NCBI RefSeq assembly: GCF_023078455.1
Contig: NZ_CP095740.1
Span: 1,228,001 to 1,292,000, forward strand
Direction: 5' to 3'
Length of the DNA stretch: 64,000 bases
From: Luteibacter aegosomatis
GTDB taxonomy: Bacteria > Pseudomonadota > Gammaproteobacteria > Xanthomonadales > Rhodanobacteraceae
Shown one piece after another: positions 1-6,688 of the stretch (position 1 is its first letter; every line of letters begins with the position of its first letter). The translations under genes were made by a program, and so were the position numbers. A model generated the notes under the pieces. It was not told the origin of the DNA and searched no databases. It worked only from the letters and a program-made list of their open reading frames with translations.

Positions 1-257
1 GGTTGAATCGGTCCCACCGTGAGCTCGTCCCACTGTGGCCGGTCCATCCAGCCATGGCCCTTGCCGGTTGCTGCCTCCAGCTTCCGTGCCACGTCATCCC
101 CCATTTTTTTGCCGCCTTTCAGCTGGCTGAGGAACGAGGCGCTCATCGGCCCAAGAGCCAAGGCCTGGTCCTTCGCGCGCGTGATGCCTCTGGCCTCCAG
201 CTCCTTCAGGAGCCAGTGCAGGTTGATGTGGCGAATGCGGCTGATATCCATGCGCAT
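1..257 (-). CDS. CI-like phage repressor, N-terminal part (cut by window edge)
   Basis: The reverse strand encodes MRMDISRIRHINLHWLLKE and continues into a helix-turn-helix region (around residues 24-52, with ASFLSQLKGGKKMGDD resembling a recognition helix) before running off the window. Proteins with this N-terminus are prophage XRE/CI repressors that hold lysogeny by binding operators in the divergent promoter region. The start may be ATG at 257 or at 251. Two palindromes of the TTAGCT...AGCTAA type lie just upstream (261-275 and 311-325), as expected for a CI/Cro switch. The C-terminal part, which would show whether it has an S24 cleavage domain, is outside the window. Confidence 0.75.
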   Translation of the reverse strand, partial: MRMDISRIRHINLHWLLKELEARGITRAKDQALALGPMSASFLSQLKGGKKMGDDVARKLEAATGKGHGWMDRPQWDELTVGPIQ

Positions 258-260
258 ATC

Positions 261-275
261 TTAGCTATCAGCTAA
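261..275. promoter_or_regulatory. Operator palindrome O1 of the repressor/Cro switch
   Basis: TTAGCTATCAGCTAA is a perfect 6-bp inverted repeat around a 3-base centre, a few bases upstream of the repressor start. It has the same outer bases as the second palindrome at 311-325. Together they are the likely binding sites of the CI-like and Cro-like proteins; the assignment is inferred from position and symmetry. Confidence 0.6.
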
Positions 276-297
276 CCCATAGAGTTTAGTTGCGGAC

Positions 298-326
298 TTG
301 ACGTTAGGGATTAGCTCGTGGCTAAA
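298..326 (+). promoter_or_regulatory. Possible rightward early promoter with operator O2
   Basis: TTGACG (298-303) is a good -35 box. Seventeen bases on, GCTAAA (321-326) is a weak -10. The palindrome TTAGC-N5-GCTAA (311-325), related to O1, covers the spacer and -10, so a bound repressor would block the promoter. If transcription starts near 333, the Cro-like mRNA would be almost leaderless. The weak -10 makes the exact promoter uncertain. Confidence 0.4.
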
Positions 327-335
327 TCCACGCCC

Positions 336-563
336 ATGAGCATGCATCCCATCGATCGCGTCATCGAGATTGTCGGCGGCCAGGAAAAGCTGGCGTCCAT
401 CCTGGCGATCAAGTCGCCGTCCATCAGCGGCTGGCGCATGCGAAACCGCGTCCCGGCTGAGCGGTGCATCGCGATCGAGCGAGCGACCAACGGCATTGTG
501 ACGCGGTACGACCTCCGCCCCGACGTCTTCGGCACCCCGGCGATGGTAGGGGAGCGAGGCTGA
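336..563 (+). CDS. Cro/YdaS-like helix-turn-helix protein
   Basis: A 75-residue protein (MSMHPIDRVIEIVGGQEKLA...) with the pattern of the Cro-like YdaS family: a helix with IEIVGG, then an HTH that includes SPSISGWRMRNRVPAERC, then a short tail ending near the YDLRPDVF motif typical of these proteins. It should bind the operator pair and oppose the divergent repressor. ATG 336 is chosen because family members start just before this helix; GTG 318 would add six residues and has an AGGGA upstream. No clear ribosome site precedes ATG 336, so leaderless translation is possible. It is the first gene of the rightward early operon, and the next gene starts 1 base after its stop. Confidence 0.75.
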   Translation: MSMHPIDRVIEIVGGQEKLASILAIKSPSISGWRMRNRVPAERCIAIERATNGIVTRYDLRPDVFGTPAMVGERG

Positions 564-564
564 T

Positions 565-903
565 ATGACCGGCTTGGCGATCAGGTGCCTGACCATCGCG
601 CCGCGAGGCACGTTCTGCGAGGTCGACGGCGACGTCGACTGCTTCGAGTTGTACCTGGGCGAAGCCGCCGGCTTCCTCGTGTTCGAGAGGCTCACGGCTG
701 GCCGAACCATTTTTCAAGCAGTCGCAGTGCGTCCTGCCCATGAGACAGCCCGAGGTCCACGAGTTTCATCGCCAGGTGTTTTGTGGCGTCGGAAGGAAGC
801 GCTCGAAGCGCATCGGACCATTTCTTCTTATCAGCGGGCTCTAGCGGGGCTTCCTGAATCCGCGCCGCTATCAGGTCTTTCAGGGTGTCCTCATGAAGCC
901 TGA
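565..903 (+). CDS. Small early phage protein, unknown; C-terminus overlaps a convergent gene
   Basis: ATG 565 follows the cro-like stop by one base and has GGGGAGCGAGG upstream, so translation is plausible. The first 45 or so codons show strong G/C in third position and a normal residue mix. From about position 705 codon bias disappears, where the frame becomes antisense to the minus-strand gene at 692-1180. I do not recognise the family. The protein may be genuine only in its N-terminal part, with the tail produced when recombination brought a different gene downstream. The alternative is a chance reading frame. Confidence 0.35.
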   Translation: MTGLAIRCLTIAPRGTFCEVDGDVDCFELYLGEAAGFLVFERLTAGRTIFQAVAVRPAHETARGPRVSSPGVLWRRKEALEAHRTISSYQRALAGLPESAPLSGLSGCPHEA

Positions 904-1180
904 TCGTCACGACGCCAAGAATGGCGCCAAGGCCGCCATCGCCTTCAAGGAAGTCGAAGCCATCCGCGGTGATCTCGGTGCCTATGGACTGGTGCCAGCC
1001 GTCGTAGCTGTGTGCCAGCCCGGCGTCGATCAGCCCGTGCTGCTCGAGGTACCGAAGGTTTCCGATGAGGTCATCGTCGGCGACACCGGGAAAGTCTCCT
1101 TCATCCCAAGTGATGCGCGCAGGAAACGCCGCTGCGGCCTTCTCCAAAATGCTGCGCTGCATATCCCTATCCAGTTTCAT
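692..1180 (-). CDS. Conserved prophage protein, unknown function
   Basis: A 162-residue soluble protein starting MKLDRDMQRSILEKAAAAFP, with YLEQHGLID in the middle and a helical acidic/basic C-terminal half. The start ATG 1180 has GAGGGCC close upstream. The ITWDEGDF/YLEQHGLI arrangement resembles winged-helix-like proteins common in phage early regions that are often annotated as hypothetical or YjcQ-like; that link is weak. It lies on the opposite strand inside the early region, a usual place for lysogeny-expressed accessory genes. The same frame stays open upstream to 2722, but that extension lacks coding character. Confidence 0.65.
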   Translation of the reverse strand: MKLDRDMQRSILEKAAAAFPARITWDEGDFPGVADDDLIGNLRYLEQHGLIDAGLAHSYDGWHQSIGTEITADGFDFLEGDGGLGAILGVVTIRLHEDTLKDLIAARIQEAPLEPADKKKWSDALRALPSDATKHLAMKLVDLGLSHGQDALRLLEKWFGQP

Positions 1181-1277
1181 GAGGCCCTCGCGGTGGTAGC
1201 TGGCTTGCTGGCGCACCCAGCTTACCCCGCGCAGGGCCTCGCCTATCACACCAATATGGCCGGGAAGGTGGCCTGAC

Positions 1278-1775
1278 ATGTCCCCAGGGAAAATCGCGAT
1301 CTTCGTCCTCGGACTAGCCACCGGTCTGCTGGCTCTGCTTTCGTACCACGCGGGCGCGTGGCTCGGTCGCAGGCACACCAGGACGCGATCTCGCAGCCGT
1401 GAGGAAGGAAGAGCGCCGCTGCGGTTCACCATCTCGGGTGATCGCGTCTTCCTGGACGGGTTGGAGATCGTGAGCCCTGACACTCTGATGCGCTCCGCTG
1501 GCGCCGCCGTGTCGTTGCGGAGCGTCCCGAGCATGTCGCCCGGCGACCCGATTCGCTCACACGCCTTGCGAAAAGAGTGCGAAGCGCAGGGCCGTGACTG
1601 GGCGCACGTGTTCAGCCAGGCAGCTCGCCTGCGATCCGAAGAAACGCCGCGATCTTCTCGTCGAAAGCGGTTTGCATCCCTGATGGCTGCGATCCGGTCA
1701 TGGCTGTCGCGGAGAGCGAGACCGCGGCCGCCCGAAGGCGCTCCCGAAACAAGTCCGGGTCCGGGTGACTGCTGA
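1278..1775 (+). CDS. Single-pass membrane protein, unknown
   Basis: ATG 1278 has AAGGTG seven bases upstream. Residues 5-30 (AIFVLGLATGLLALLSYHAG) form one membrane segment. A basic stretch with HTRTRSRSRE and a small soluble domain (RFTISGDRVFLDGLEI...) follow. Codon use is clearly coding up to about 1620. After that the frame is antisense to the minus-strand gene at 1612-1839 and the residues become low-complexity (PRPPEGAPETSPG), so the tail may not be ancestral. It may be an accessory membrane protein of the lysogen; no family is recognised. Confidence 0.5.
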   Translation: MSPGKIAIFVLGLATGLLALLSYHAGAWLGRRHTRTRSRSREEGRAPLRFTISGDRVFLDGLEIVSPDTLMRSAGAAVSLRSVPSMSPGDPIRSHALRKECEAQGRDWAHVFSQAARLRSEETPRSSRRKRFASLMAAIRSWLSRRARPRPPEGAPETSPGPGDC

Positions 1776-1839
1776 TCAGCGCAGCGATGGCAGCTTCGGC
1801 CGCCATCTGTCGAGCGAGCAAACGTTCGAAGACTTCCAT
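1612..1839 (-). CDS. Small conserved phage protein, unknown
   Basis: A 75-residue mostly helical protein (MEVFERLLARQMAAEAAIAA...). ATG 1839 has AGAGGAAC at ribosome-site distance, a better start signal than most neighbours. The predicted fold is two or three helices with no cysteines and no membrane segment. It is read divergently from the gene starting at 1961, so the 120 bases between them probably hold promoters for both; a 7-bp inverted repeat lies there. It converges with the membrane protein gene on the other strand and overlaps it by about 160 bases. Confidence 0.6.
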   Translation of the reverse strand: MEVFERLLARQMAAEAAIAALISSHPDPDLFRERLRAAAVSLSATAMTGSQPSGMQTAFDEKIAAFLRIAGELPG

Positions 1840-1866
1840 GGGGTTCCTCTCGTGAGCTGAGTTTGG

Positions 1867-1889
1867 CGTGGCAGTTGGATTTTGCCACG
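1867..1889. promoter_or_regulatory. Inverted repeat between divergent early genes
   Basis: CGTGGCA-N9-TGCCACG is a perfect 7-bp inverted repeat in the gap between the genes starting at 1839 (minus) and 1961 (plus). Its place and size suggest an operator for a phage regulator of the second early operon. The binder is unknown. Confidence 0.4.
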
Positions 1890-1960
1890 AGGGGAGCCCC
1901 GCCTATCCGATGCGTCGTGATGTCCATGGCGCAAGTGTCGCAATCAATGAGACGCACCGC

Positions 1961-2563
1961 ATGAAGTCCAATCCTCACCTCTCCCGCCCAGCCGCCCTGA
2001 TGGAGATCACCAGCCGCGCCGTGCTTGCCACGCGCGAGGGTGTGGTGGGTTTCGCTGATCGCGTGGCCGAGATCTACCTCGCCACCGTGCCTGCGGCGTA
2101 CCAGCGCGTTCCGTTCCGCCCGATGGTGGGCGACATCGCGCAGATCACAGCCGCCCAAAAGGCAAACCGCCAGACCGTGGACCGGTACATCAAGGGCGTG
2201 GTGCTGACATTCCCGTCGGACCTTGAGGACGCGTGGGTGGCGGCCCTGCCTGGCGAATTCCAGGAAGAGGCGCTCGGCATGCTGGCGAGCCGTCACGGCC
2301 TTCTCGCCACCCGTGCCCGCGGTGCGCACGAAGGGCTTGCGGCATTCAGTGACACCCTTGCGGCAACGGCTGCCTACGCAGAATCCATGGCGCCCATCGT
2401 CGCCGACGGGACGATCGACGAGCGCGACTTGCCTTTCATCAAGCCGGCGCTGCTTCGGATTAACACACTCCAGGCGAGCCTTGCCGGCGTCGAGGCCCAG
2501 CTCATCGCCGCGCTTCCGGACGAGCAGGCGGGCAACGTAGTGCCCATCCGGAACGCTGGCTGA
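1961..2563 (+). CDS. Early phage protein, unknown (possible regulator)
   Basis: A 200-residue protein starting MKSNPHLSRPAALMEITSR. ATG 1961 is preferred; an ATG at 2000 is possible, and the frame is open upstream without coding character. The sequence is largely alpha-helical (ADRVAEIYLATVPAAYQ, AAQKANRQTVDRYIKGV, LASRHGLLATRARGAHEG) and ends in NVVPIRNAG. The NRQTVDRYIKG segment could be part of a DNA-binding helix-turn-helix, but the family is not recognised. It begins the replication operon: its stop overlaps the next start (TGATG) and everything to 7611 runs in the same direction with short gaps or overlaps. Confidence 0.75.
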   Translation: MKSNPHLSRPAALMEITSRAVLATREGVVGFADRVAEIYLATVPAAYQRVPFRPMVGDIAQITAAQKANRQTVDRYIKGVVLTFPSDLEDAWVAALPGEFQEEALGMLASRHGLLATRARGAHEGLAAFSDTLAATAAYAESMAPIVADGTIDERDLPFIKPALLRINTLQASLAGVEAQLIAALPDEQAGNVVPIRNAG

Positions 2564-2802
2564 TGAAACCCGGCACGCCCCGCGCCGAACGCCTGCTCGC
2601 GCACCTGCGCGAATGCGTGTCCACGGCCGAGCGCGTCGCCACCCCTGAAGAACTCGTTGCCGCCGCGACCGCGCTGGCGCAGCCCAGGCACCCGGTGCAA
2701 CGCCCCTTGTTCGACCCGCCACACGCTAACCCCGGGGTAGCTCCCCAGGGGACACCTGGATCCGGCCAGCTGCGTGTAGCACTTCCCCGGAGCCCGGAGT
2801 GA
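2563..2802 (+). CDS. Small early phage protein, unknown
   Basis: A 79-residue protein, MKPGTPRAERLLAHLRECVS..., with a helical N-terminal half (LLAHLRECVSTAERVATPEELVAAATALA) and a proline/glycine-rich tail. ATG 2563 overlaps the previous stop, which implies coupled translation. There is no recognisable domain. Its place just ahead of the replication genes suggests an accessory replication or regulatory role, which is guesswork. Confidence 0.6.
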   Translation: MKPGTPRAERLLAHLRECVSTAERVATPEELVAAATALAQPRHPVQRPLFDPPHANPGVAPQGTPGSGQLRVALPRSPE

Positions 2803-2804
2803 GC

Positions 2805-3029
2805 ATGTCCGACGAAATCGACAACGTTGCCGCAATCGCGGCTTGTTTCCTGCGCCTGATGACGCCCTCGGCCAGCACCGAGGACCAGGCACACGCCGCT
2901 TCCGACCTCGCTGGTCCGGTCCTTGCCTCGCTTTGCCAGATATTCCACGCCGAACCAGGCGCGGTGCGCGCTCGCGCGGAGAGCCTGATGCCGAAGATCA
3001 ACGACGTGCTTCGGCACACGGTGCACTGA
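2805..3029 (+). CDS. Small early phage protein, unknown
   Basis: A 74-residue helical protein beginning MSDEIDNVAAIAACFLRLM. ATG 2805 is chosen over GTG 2799 because CGGAG lies at the right distance; the GTG overlaps the preceding stop. No membrane segment or metal site is seen. Its stop is one base before the start of the O-like replication gene, so the two are coupled. It may be a replication accessory protein by context. Confidence 0.6.
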   Translation: MSDEIDNVAAIAACFLRLMTPSASTEDQAHAASDLAGPVLASLCQIFHAEPGAVRARAESLMPKINDVLRHTVH

Positions 3030-3030
3030 C

Positions 3031-3867
3031 ATGGCCGGCGACTGGATCAAGATGCGCTCGGACCTCTTCACACATCCGAAGGTTGTCCGCATGGCGTCCG
3101 CATTGAAAGCGGACAGATTGCGCGTGGTCGGCGGACTCATGTCCGTTTGGTGTCTATTCGACGCGCACTCGGCCGACGGAAAAATCGAAGGGTACGACTT
3201 CGGAACGGTCGACGAGCTGCTCAACTGGTCAGGTTTCGCGGCTGCCATGAGCGCCGTGAACTGGCTCGCACAAGGTGACGAAAGCCTTGTGCTGCCTGAC
3301 TTTGACAAGCACAACGGCCAGTCGGCGAAGCGCCGGGCGCAGGACGCTGACCGAAAGAGGGAAGTCCGCAAAGCGTCCGCGTCCGATGCGGACAACATGC
3401 GGACCAGAGAAGAGAAGAGAAGAGAAGAAGATAAGAGCAACCCCCAACCTCCTGCCGGGGGCGGCTCGGCTGGCGCCGAGCAGACGACGCGTGCACGGCG
3501 TACTGCCCGCGCCACGGTGCCGTACGACGAGATCATCGAGGCCTATCGCCAGCACCTCCCGCAGCTGCCCCAGCCCGAGCTCCTGTCGCGGAAGCGCAAG
3601 AAGGCCATGGACAAGGCGTGGACTCTCCTGCCGGAGAAGCACCGGCTTCCCCAGGTGTTCCGCGCCATCTTCGCCGAGTGCAATGAAGACCCGTTCCTCA
3701 ACGGCACCGGCCCGTACCGCGGCGAGCACGCCGGCTGGGAGCCAACCTTCGATTACCTGATCCGCGAGGACGTGATCGCGAAGGTGTACGAGAAGGCGAT
3801 GCACCGCCGGGCCCAGCGCCACCAAGTCAACGGACACGGCGCGCAGCCGGGGCTGGCCCTGCAATGA
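3031..3867 (+). CDS. Phage replication initiator (O-like) or helicase loader
   Basis: A 278-residue protein in three parts. Residues 1-95 are a winged-helix-type N-terminal domain (DWIKMRSDLFTHPKVVRM...) found in phage replication organiser proteins. Residues 95-160 are a charged, low-complexity linker. Residues 165-265 are a C-terminal domain (PYDEIIEAYRQHLPQLP..., RFRAIF-like helix, GWEPTFDYLI) of the kind that contacts the helicase. It lies directly upstream of and overlaps (ATGA) a DnaB-like helicase gene, matching the lambda O / DnaT-type arrangement. The linker-coding DNA contains TGTCCGCA-type iterons and a purine tract, a likely origin inside the gene as in lambda. Whether it is an initiator, loader or both cannot be decided here. 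Confidence 0.8.
   Translation: MAGDWIKMRSDLFTHPKVVRMASALKADRLRVVGGLMSVWCLFDAHSADGKIEGYDFGTVDELLNWSGFAAAMSAVNWLAQGDESLVLPDFDKHNGQSAKRRAQDADRKREVRKASASDADNMRTREEKRREEDKSNPQPPAGGGSAGAEQTTRARRTARATVPYDEIIEAYRQHLPQLPQPELLSRKRKKAMDKAWTLLPEKHRLPQVFRAIFAECNEDPFLNGTGPYRGEHAGWEPTFDYLIREDVIAKVYEKAMHRRAQRHQVNGHGAQPGLALQ
3084..3147. repeat. Iteron cluster A, candidate replication origin
   Basis: TGTCCGCA (3084-3091), CGTCCGCA (3095-3102), GCGGACA in inverse orientation (3109-3115), GCGGAC (3131-3136, inverse) and TGTCCGTT (3140-3147). The first two are 11 bases apart, close to one helical turn. They lie in the coding region of the O-like protein. See cluster B at 3363-3440. Confidence 0.5.
3363..3440. 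repeat. Iteron cluster B with purine tract, candidate replication origin
   Basis: AGTCCGCA (3363-3370), CGTCCGCG (3373-3380), TGCGGACA (3387-3394, inverse) and TGCGGACC (3398-3405, inverse) are spaced 10-14 bases apart. They are followed at once by a nearly pure purine run of GAGAA repeats (3406-3436) on the plus strand. Iterons next to an easily melted purine or AT tract inside the initiator gene are how the lambda origin is built. The origin assignment is inferred. Confidence 0.55.
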
Positions 3868-5186
3868 GCGGCAACCTTTCCGAAGCCGCCGTCGTCGGCT
3901 CGTGCATGATCGACGAACGGGCCTACTGGCAGGTCGCCGACCTGCTCACGGCCGCGGACTTCACTCACCGCGGCTACGCCTCGCTGTACGCCGAGATCCG
4001 CGCCAGGGCCAACGCGGGCGTGACGACTGACGCGTTCGTGATCGCCGACGACCGGCCGGAGCTGCGCGAGGTCATCTTCGGCGAGCCGCTCCAGCAGCAA
4101 TGGCGGCACGGGAACGTCCGGGCCTACGCCGAGGCAGTGCAGCGTGCCGCCATCACGCGCCGCGTGCGCCAGGCTGGTCAGCAGATCGCGCAACTGAGCG
4201 GCGATGACGTGATTGGTCAGGCCCAGCGCCTGGTCGGAGCCTGCGCGCCACATACCGCTGGCGGCATGCGCCACATCCGCGAGTTCGGCCGGATGTCCTT
4301 CGACGCGATCCAGGCTCGCCTGGATGCAACGGGCGACCTGACTGGCGTTCCCACCGGGCTCGGCAAGCTCGACGAGCTCACCGGCGGATACCAGCCCGGC
4401 GATCTGATCGTCATCGCGGCATTGCCGAGCGTTGGCAAGACCGCATTTGCGCTACAGAGCACGCGGGCTGGCGCTGAATTCGCGAAGGCGGAAGGCAAGG
4501 GCAGGCACATCGGCGTGTTCTCGCTGGAAATGAGCGGGGTGCAGCTCAACGACCGCCTGATTGCCTCCGCTGGCCGGTTCGACAGCAAGCTCCTGCGCAT
4601 GCCCAAGCGCATCGAGGACCACGACTGGCCTCGCATCACCGGTGGCTCGACGATCGTCGCAAACCTGCCGATCCTGATCGACGACCACGCAGGCCTGACG
4701 CTCGATGTCCTGTGCGCGCGCGTTCGCCAGTGTCACGCCGTGACGCCGTTCGCGATGATCGTGATCGACTACCTGCAGCTGATCACGCCGCCCAAGGCGG
4801 ACCGCGAGGACATCGCGATCGGCATCATCTCGCGGACGCTCAAGACCCTGGCCAAGGAGCTTGGCATCCCGATCGTGGTGCTTTCGCAGTTGAACAAGGA
4901 GTTCACCGACCGTCCGCGCCTGAAGAACCTGCGCGGCTCCGGCGCCATTGGGCAGGACGCCGACGTTGTCATGTTCCTGCACCGGCCCGACGAAACCGCC
5001 CGCGATTACGTTGAGCTGTTGCTGGACAAGCAGCGAAACGGCGAGACCGCCGATATAGCGCTGGAATTCATCGGACGCTACCAGCTGTTCCAGCTGGCGA
5101 CGGCGCGGCCGGCCGGCCTGAAGAGCAGTCGGGCAATCACCGCTGACCAGATGTGGGACAGCCTCGACAGTGGGGATTCGTTCTGA
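3864..5186 (+). CDS. DnaB-family replicative helicase
   Basis: A 440-residue protein with the two-domain DnaB layout. A helical N-terminal domain (about 1-105) is followed by a RecA-like ATPase domain (about 160-420). Walker A is ALPSVGKT at about 186-193, the DnaB variant lacking the first glycine. Walker B is IVIDYLQL at about 299-306. SQLNKEFTDRPRLKNLRGSG matches the DnaB Q/arginine region and LLDKQRNGETADIALEF the conserved end. It should form a hexamer that unwinds the phage fork in the cytoplasm, loaded by the upstream O-like protein. The start overlaps that gene by 4 bases and the stop overlaps the next start. At 440 residues it is slightly shorter than bacterial DnaB (about 470). Confidence 0.95.
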   Translation: MSGNLSEAAVVGSCMIDERAYWQVADLLTAADFTHRGYASLYAEIRARANAGVTTDAFVIADDRPELREVIFGEPLQQQWRHGNVRAYAEAVQRAAITRRVRQAGQQIAQLSGDDVIGQAQRLVGACAPHTAGGMRHIREFGRMSFDAIQARLDATGDLTGVPTGLGKLDELTGGYQPGDLIVIAALPSVGKTAFALQSTRAGAEFAKAEGKGRHIGVFSLEMSGVQLNDRLIASAGRFDSKLLRMPKRIEDHDWPRITGGSTIVANLPILIDDHAGLTLDVLCARVRQCHAVTPFAMIVIDYLQLITPPKADREDIAIGIISRTLKTLAKELGIPIVVLSQLNKEFTDRPRLKNLRGSGAIGQDADVVMFLHRPDETARDYVELLLDKQRNGETADIALEFIGRYQLFQLATARPAGLKSSRAITADQMWDSLDSGDSF

Positions 5187-5578
5187 TGTCCGCCGGACGG
5201 GACCGTGCCGAGCAGCTCTCGCCAGAGCAAATGATGGCGAAGCTGGCGCCCAGCATTGAGCGCGCCGCCGCAGAGAAGGCCGCTGCGCGCGACCAGCGCC
5301 GCGCCGACTTTCCGTTCATGGCCGAGATGACCGACCTATTTCGTGAAGCGGGAATGGACCCTCGTCCCGTGTACGCCCGGAACGACCAGGGAAAGGAATG
5401 GGGCTCCAACCCCGACGGCCCGGTGAGGCCCGTGGACAACCGTCCATTCACCACGCCCGGCTACGAGAAGCGCGTCGTGGAGATGGCACAGAAGTGGCCG
5501 AACAAACCCACCGATTACCGCGCGCGCATGCAGCGCGCCATCAAGCCCGATCCCTGGAAGTTCGAAGGAGAGACGTGA
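5186..5578 (+). CDS. Phage protein, unknown
   Basis: A 130-residue charged soluble protein starting MSAGRDRAEQLSPEQMMAKL. ATG 5186 overlaps the helicase stop (TGATG). The N-terminal half is a long helix rich in Ala/Glu/Arg. The C-terminal half (RPFTTPGYEKRVVEMAQKWPNKPTDYRARMQRA) is compact and rich in aromatic and basic residues. Its family is not recognised. The tight coupling to the helicase suggests a replication accessory role, which is inference. Confidence 0.65.
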   Translation: MSAGRDRAEQLSPEQMMAKLAPSIERAAAEKAAARDQRRADFPFMAEMTDLFREAGMDPRPVYARNDQGKEWGSNPDGPVRPVDNRPFTTPGYEKRVVEMAQKWPNKPTDYRARMQRAIKPDPWKFEGET

Positions 5579-5739
5579 TCGTTTCGACCATCCATCCCGC
5601 CCGTATCCTGCTCGCTGCCGCGATCTCGGCAGCCGTAACTATGCCGATAGCCGCCCCGCGTCCATCCGTGGCGTGGCCGCGAGACGTACGTATCGAGAGG
5701 GCGCAACGTAAGGCTGACCGTCCGAGGTGGCGCCAGTGA
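5575..5739 (+). CDS. Small predicted exported or membrane protein
   Basis: GTG 5575 overlaps the previous stop and has AAGGAG five bases upstream. It encodes 54 residues. Residues 8-27 (PARILLAAAISAAVTMPIAA) look like a signal peptide or single membrane anchor, followed by a short basic tail. No family is recognised; such short membrane proteins are common and poorly conserved in phage early operons. The good ribosome site and operon position support it, but its size keeps confidence moderate. Confidence 0.45.
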   Translation: MIVSTIHPARILLAAAISAAVTMPIAAPRPSVAWPRDVRIERAQRKADRPRWRQ

Positions 5740-6254
5740 AGCGCACACCCATCATCCGCAAGACACCCCTGGTGGCTCGCAAGCAATTCGCGGCGATGTC
5801 GGCCGTGCGTCAAGCCTTGACGGTGACCAAAGAGAAGCCGAAGGCGGTCGCCATCCGTCCGGCTCTCAAGCGCGGCCGCAGCACGGGCAAGCCCACAAAG
5901 ACCGAGTCCGAACGGATCGACCGCATCAAGCGTGGCGAGTGCGTGTGTTGCCACCTCAACCACTCCCTGGGTCGCCTTCGCGCAGCGTTCCAAGGTTGCG
6001 ATGCCCATCACCTCCTGAGCGGCGCCCGGCGGCGTGGCCACACGTTCACCATCGGCGCCTGCCCTTGGCATCACCGCGGCGTGCGACCGTTCGGCGAGAT
6101 GACGGACAAGGAAGCGGCAGACCTCTACGGCCCCAGCCTCGCGCACGGCTCCAAGCCGTTCCACGCGTTCTACGGTTCCGACGACGATCTGCTGGCGTTG
6201 CAGGAGCGACTGCTTGAAGGCGCCGAGATGTCCGGTCAGGCGGGTGATGCATGA
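5736..6254 (+). CDS. Ref-family recombination enhancement nuclease
   Basis: 172 residues from GTG 5736 (GAGGTGG upstream); GTG 5727 would add three. After a basic, disordered N-terminus (1-60) comes an HNH/zinc-type core: CVCC-H near 69-73, CDAHHLLSG near 88-96 and CPWHHRG near 109-115, then YGPSLAHGSKPFHAFYG. This is the pattern of phage P1 Ref, a nuclease that cuts at RecA-DNA displacement loops, and its homologues. It would bind RecA filaments and make targeted double-strand breaks, helping recombination. It overlaps both neighbours in an early operon beside a second nuclease, implying a phage recombination module. Confidence 0.8.
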   Translation: MKRTPIIRKTPLVARKQFAAMSAVRQALTVTKEKPKAVAIRPALKRGRSTGKPTKTESERIDRIKRGECVCCHLNHSLGRLRAAFQGCDAHHLLSGARRRGHTFTIGACPWHHRGVRPFGEMTDKEAADLYGPSLAHGSKPFHAFYGSDDDLLALQERLLEGAEMSGQAGDA

Positions 6255-6688
6255 CCGCACCGCGCGCCATGCCGCTTCCGACCGAGCACGAAGAGCAAGC
6301 TGCGCTGATGGAATGGGCCGGGATCAACGCTGTCCGCGCTCCGGAGCTGCGCCTGCTATTCGCCATTCCCAACGGCGCGGCACTCGCGTCGAAGAGCACG
6401 GGCCCGGGGCGCCGCTTTTCCCGCCAGGCGATGAAGCTTCGCGCCGAAGGGCTGAAGTCCGGCGTCCCTGACCTGTGCCTACCTGTTGCCCGAGGCAAGT
6501 ACCACGGCCTTTTCATCGAGATGAAGCGGGTCAAGGGTGGGACGCTGTCGCCCGAGCAGAAGGAGTGGCTTCAGCGCCTCGCCGATCAGGGTTATTGCGC
6601 CGTCCGCTGCAACGGCTGGTGGGAGGCGCGCACGGCGATCCTGCAATACCTCGCCACGGAAGCCCGCATTGAGGCACCGCGAGCATGA
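6251..6688 (+). CDS. VRR-NUC domain nuclease
   Basis: 145 residues with the signature of virus-type replication-repair nucleases, a small PD-(D/E)XK fold. The elements are EHEEQAALMEWA at the N-terminus, LLFAIPNGA, the catalytic GVPDLCLPV (Asp) around 78-86, and GLFIEMKR (Glu, Lys) around 93-100, then LSPEQKEWLQRLADQGYCAVRCNGW. Related phage proteins act as structure-specific or junction-resolving nucleases. ATG 6251 overlaps the Ref-like stop by four bases and its own stop overlaps the next start, so it is coupled in the operon. It probably works in recombination or in trimming replication intermediates before packaging. Confidence 0.9.
   Translation: MTAPRAMPLPTEHEEQAALMEWAGINAVRAPELRLLFAIPNGAALASKSTGPGRRFSRQAMKLRAEGLKSGVPDLCLPVARGKYHGLFIEMKRVKGGTLSPEQKEWLQRLADQGYCAVRCNGWWEARTAILQYLATEARIEAPRA

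Noticed and set aside
893..1276. Plus-strand open frame opposite the minus-strand gene
   Set aside because: Residues and codon positions fit an antisense shadow of the gene at 692-1180. No family resemblance or ribosome site supports it.
1181..2722. Long minus-strand open frame continuing upstream of the gene at 692-1180
   Set aside because: It lacks codon bias and a plausible residue mix, overlaps well-supported plus-strand genes, and a good start with ribosome site exists at 1180.
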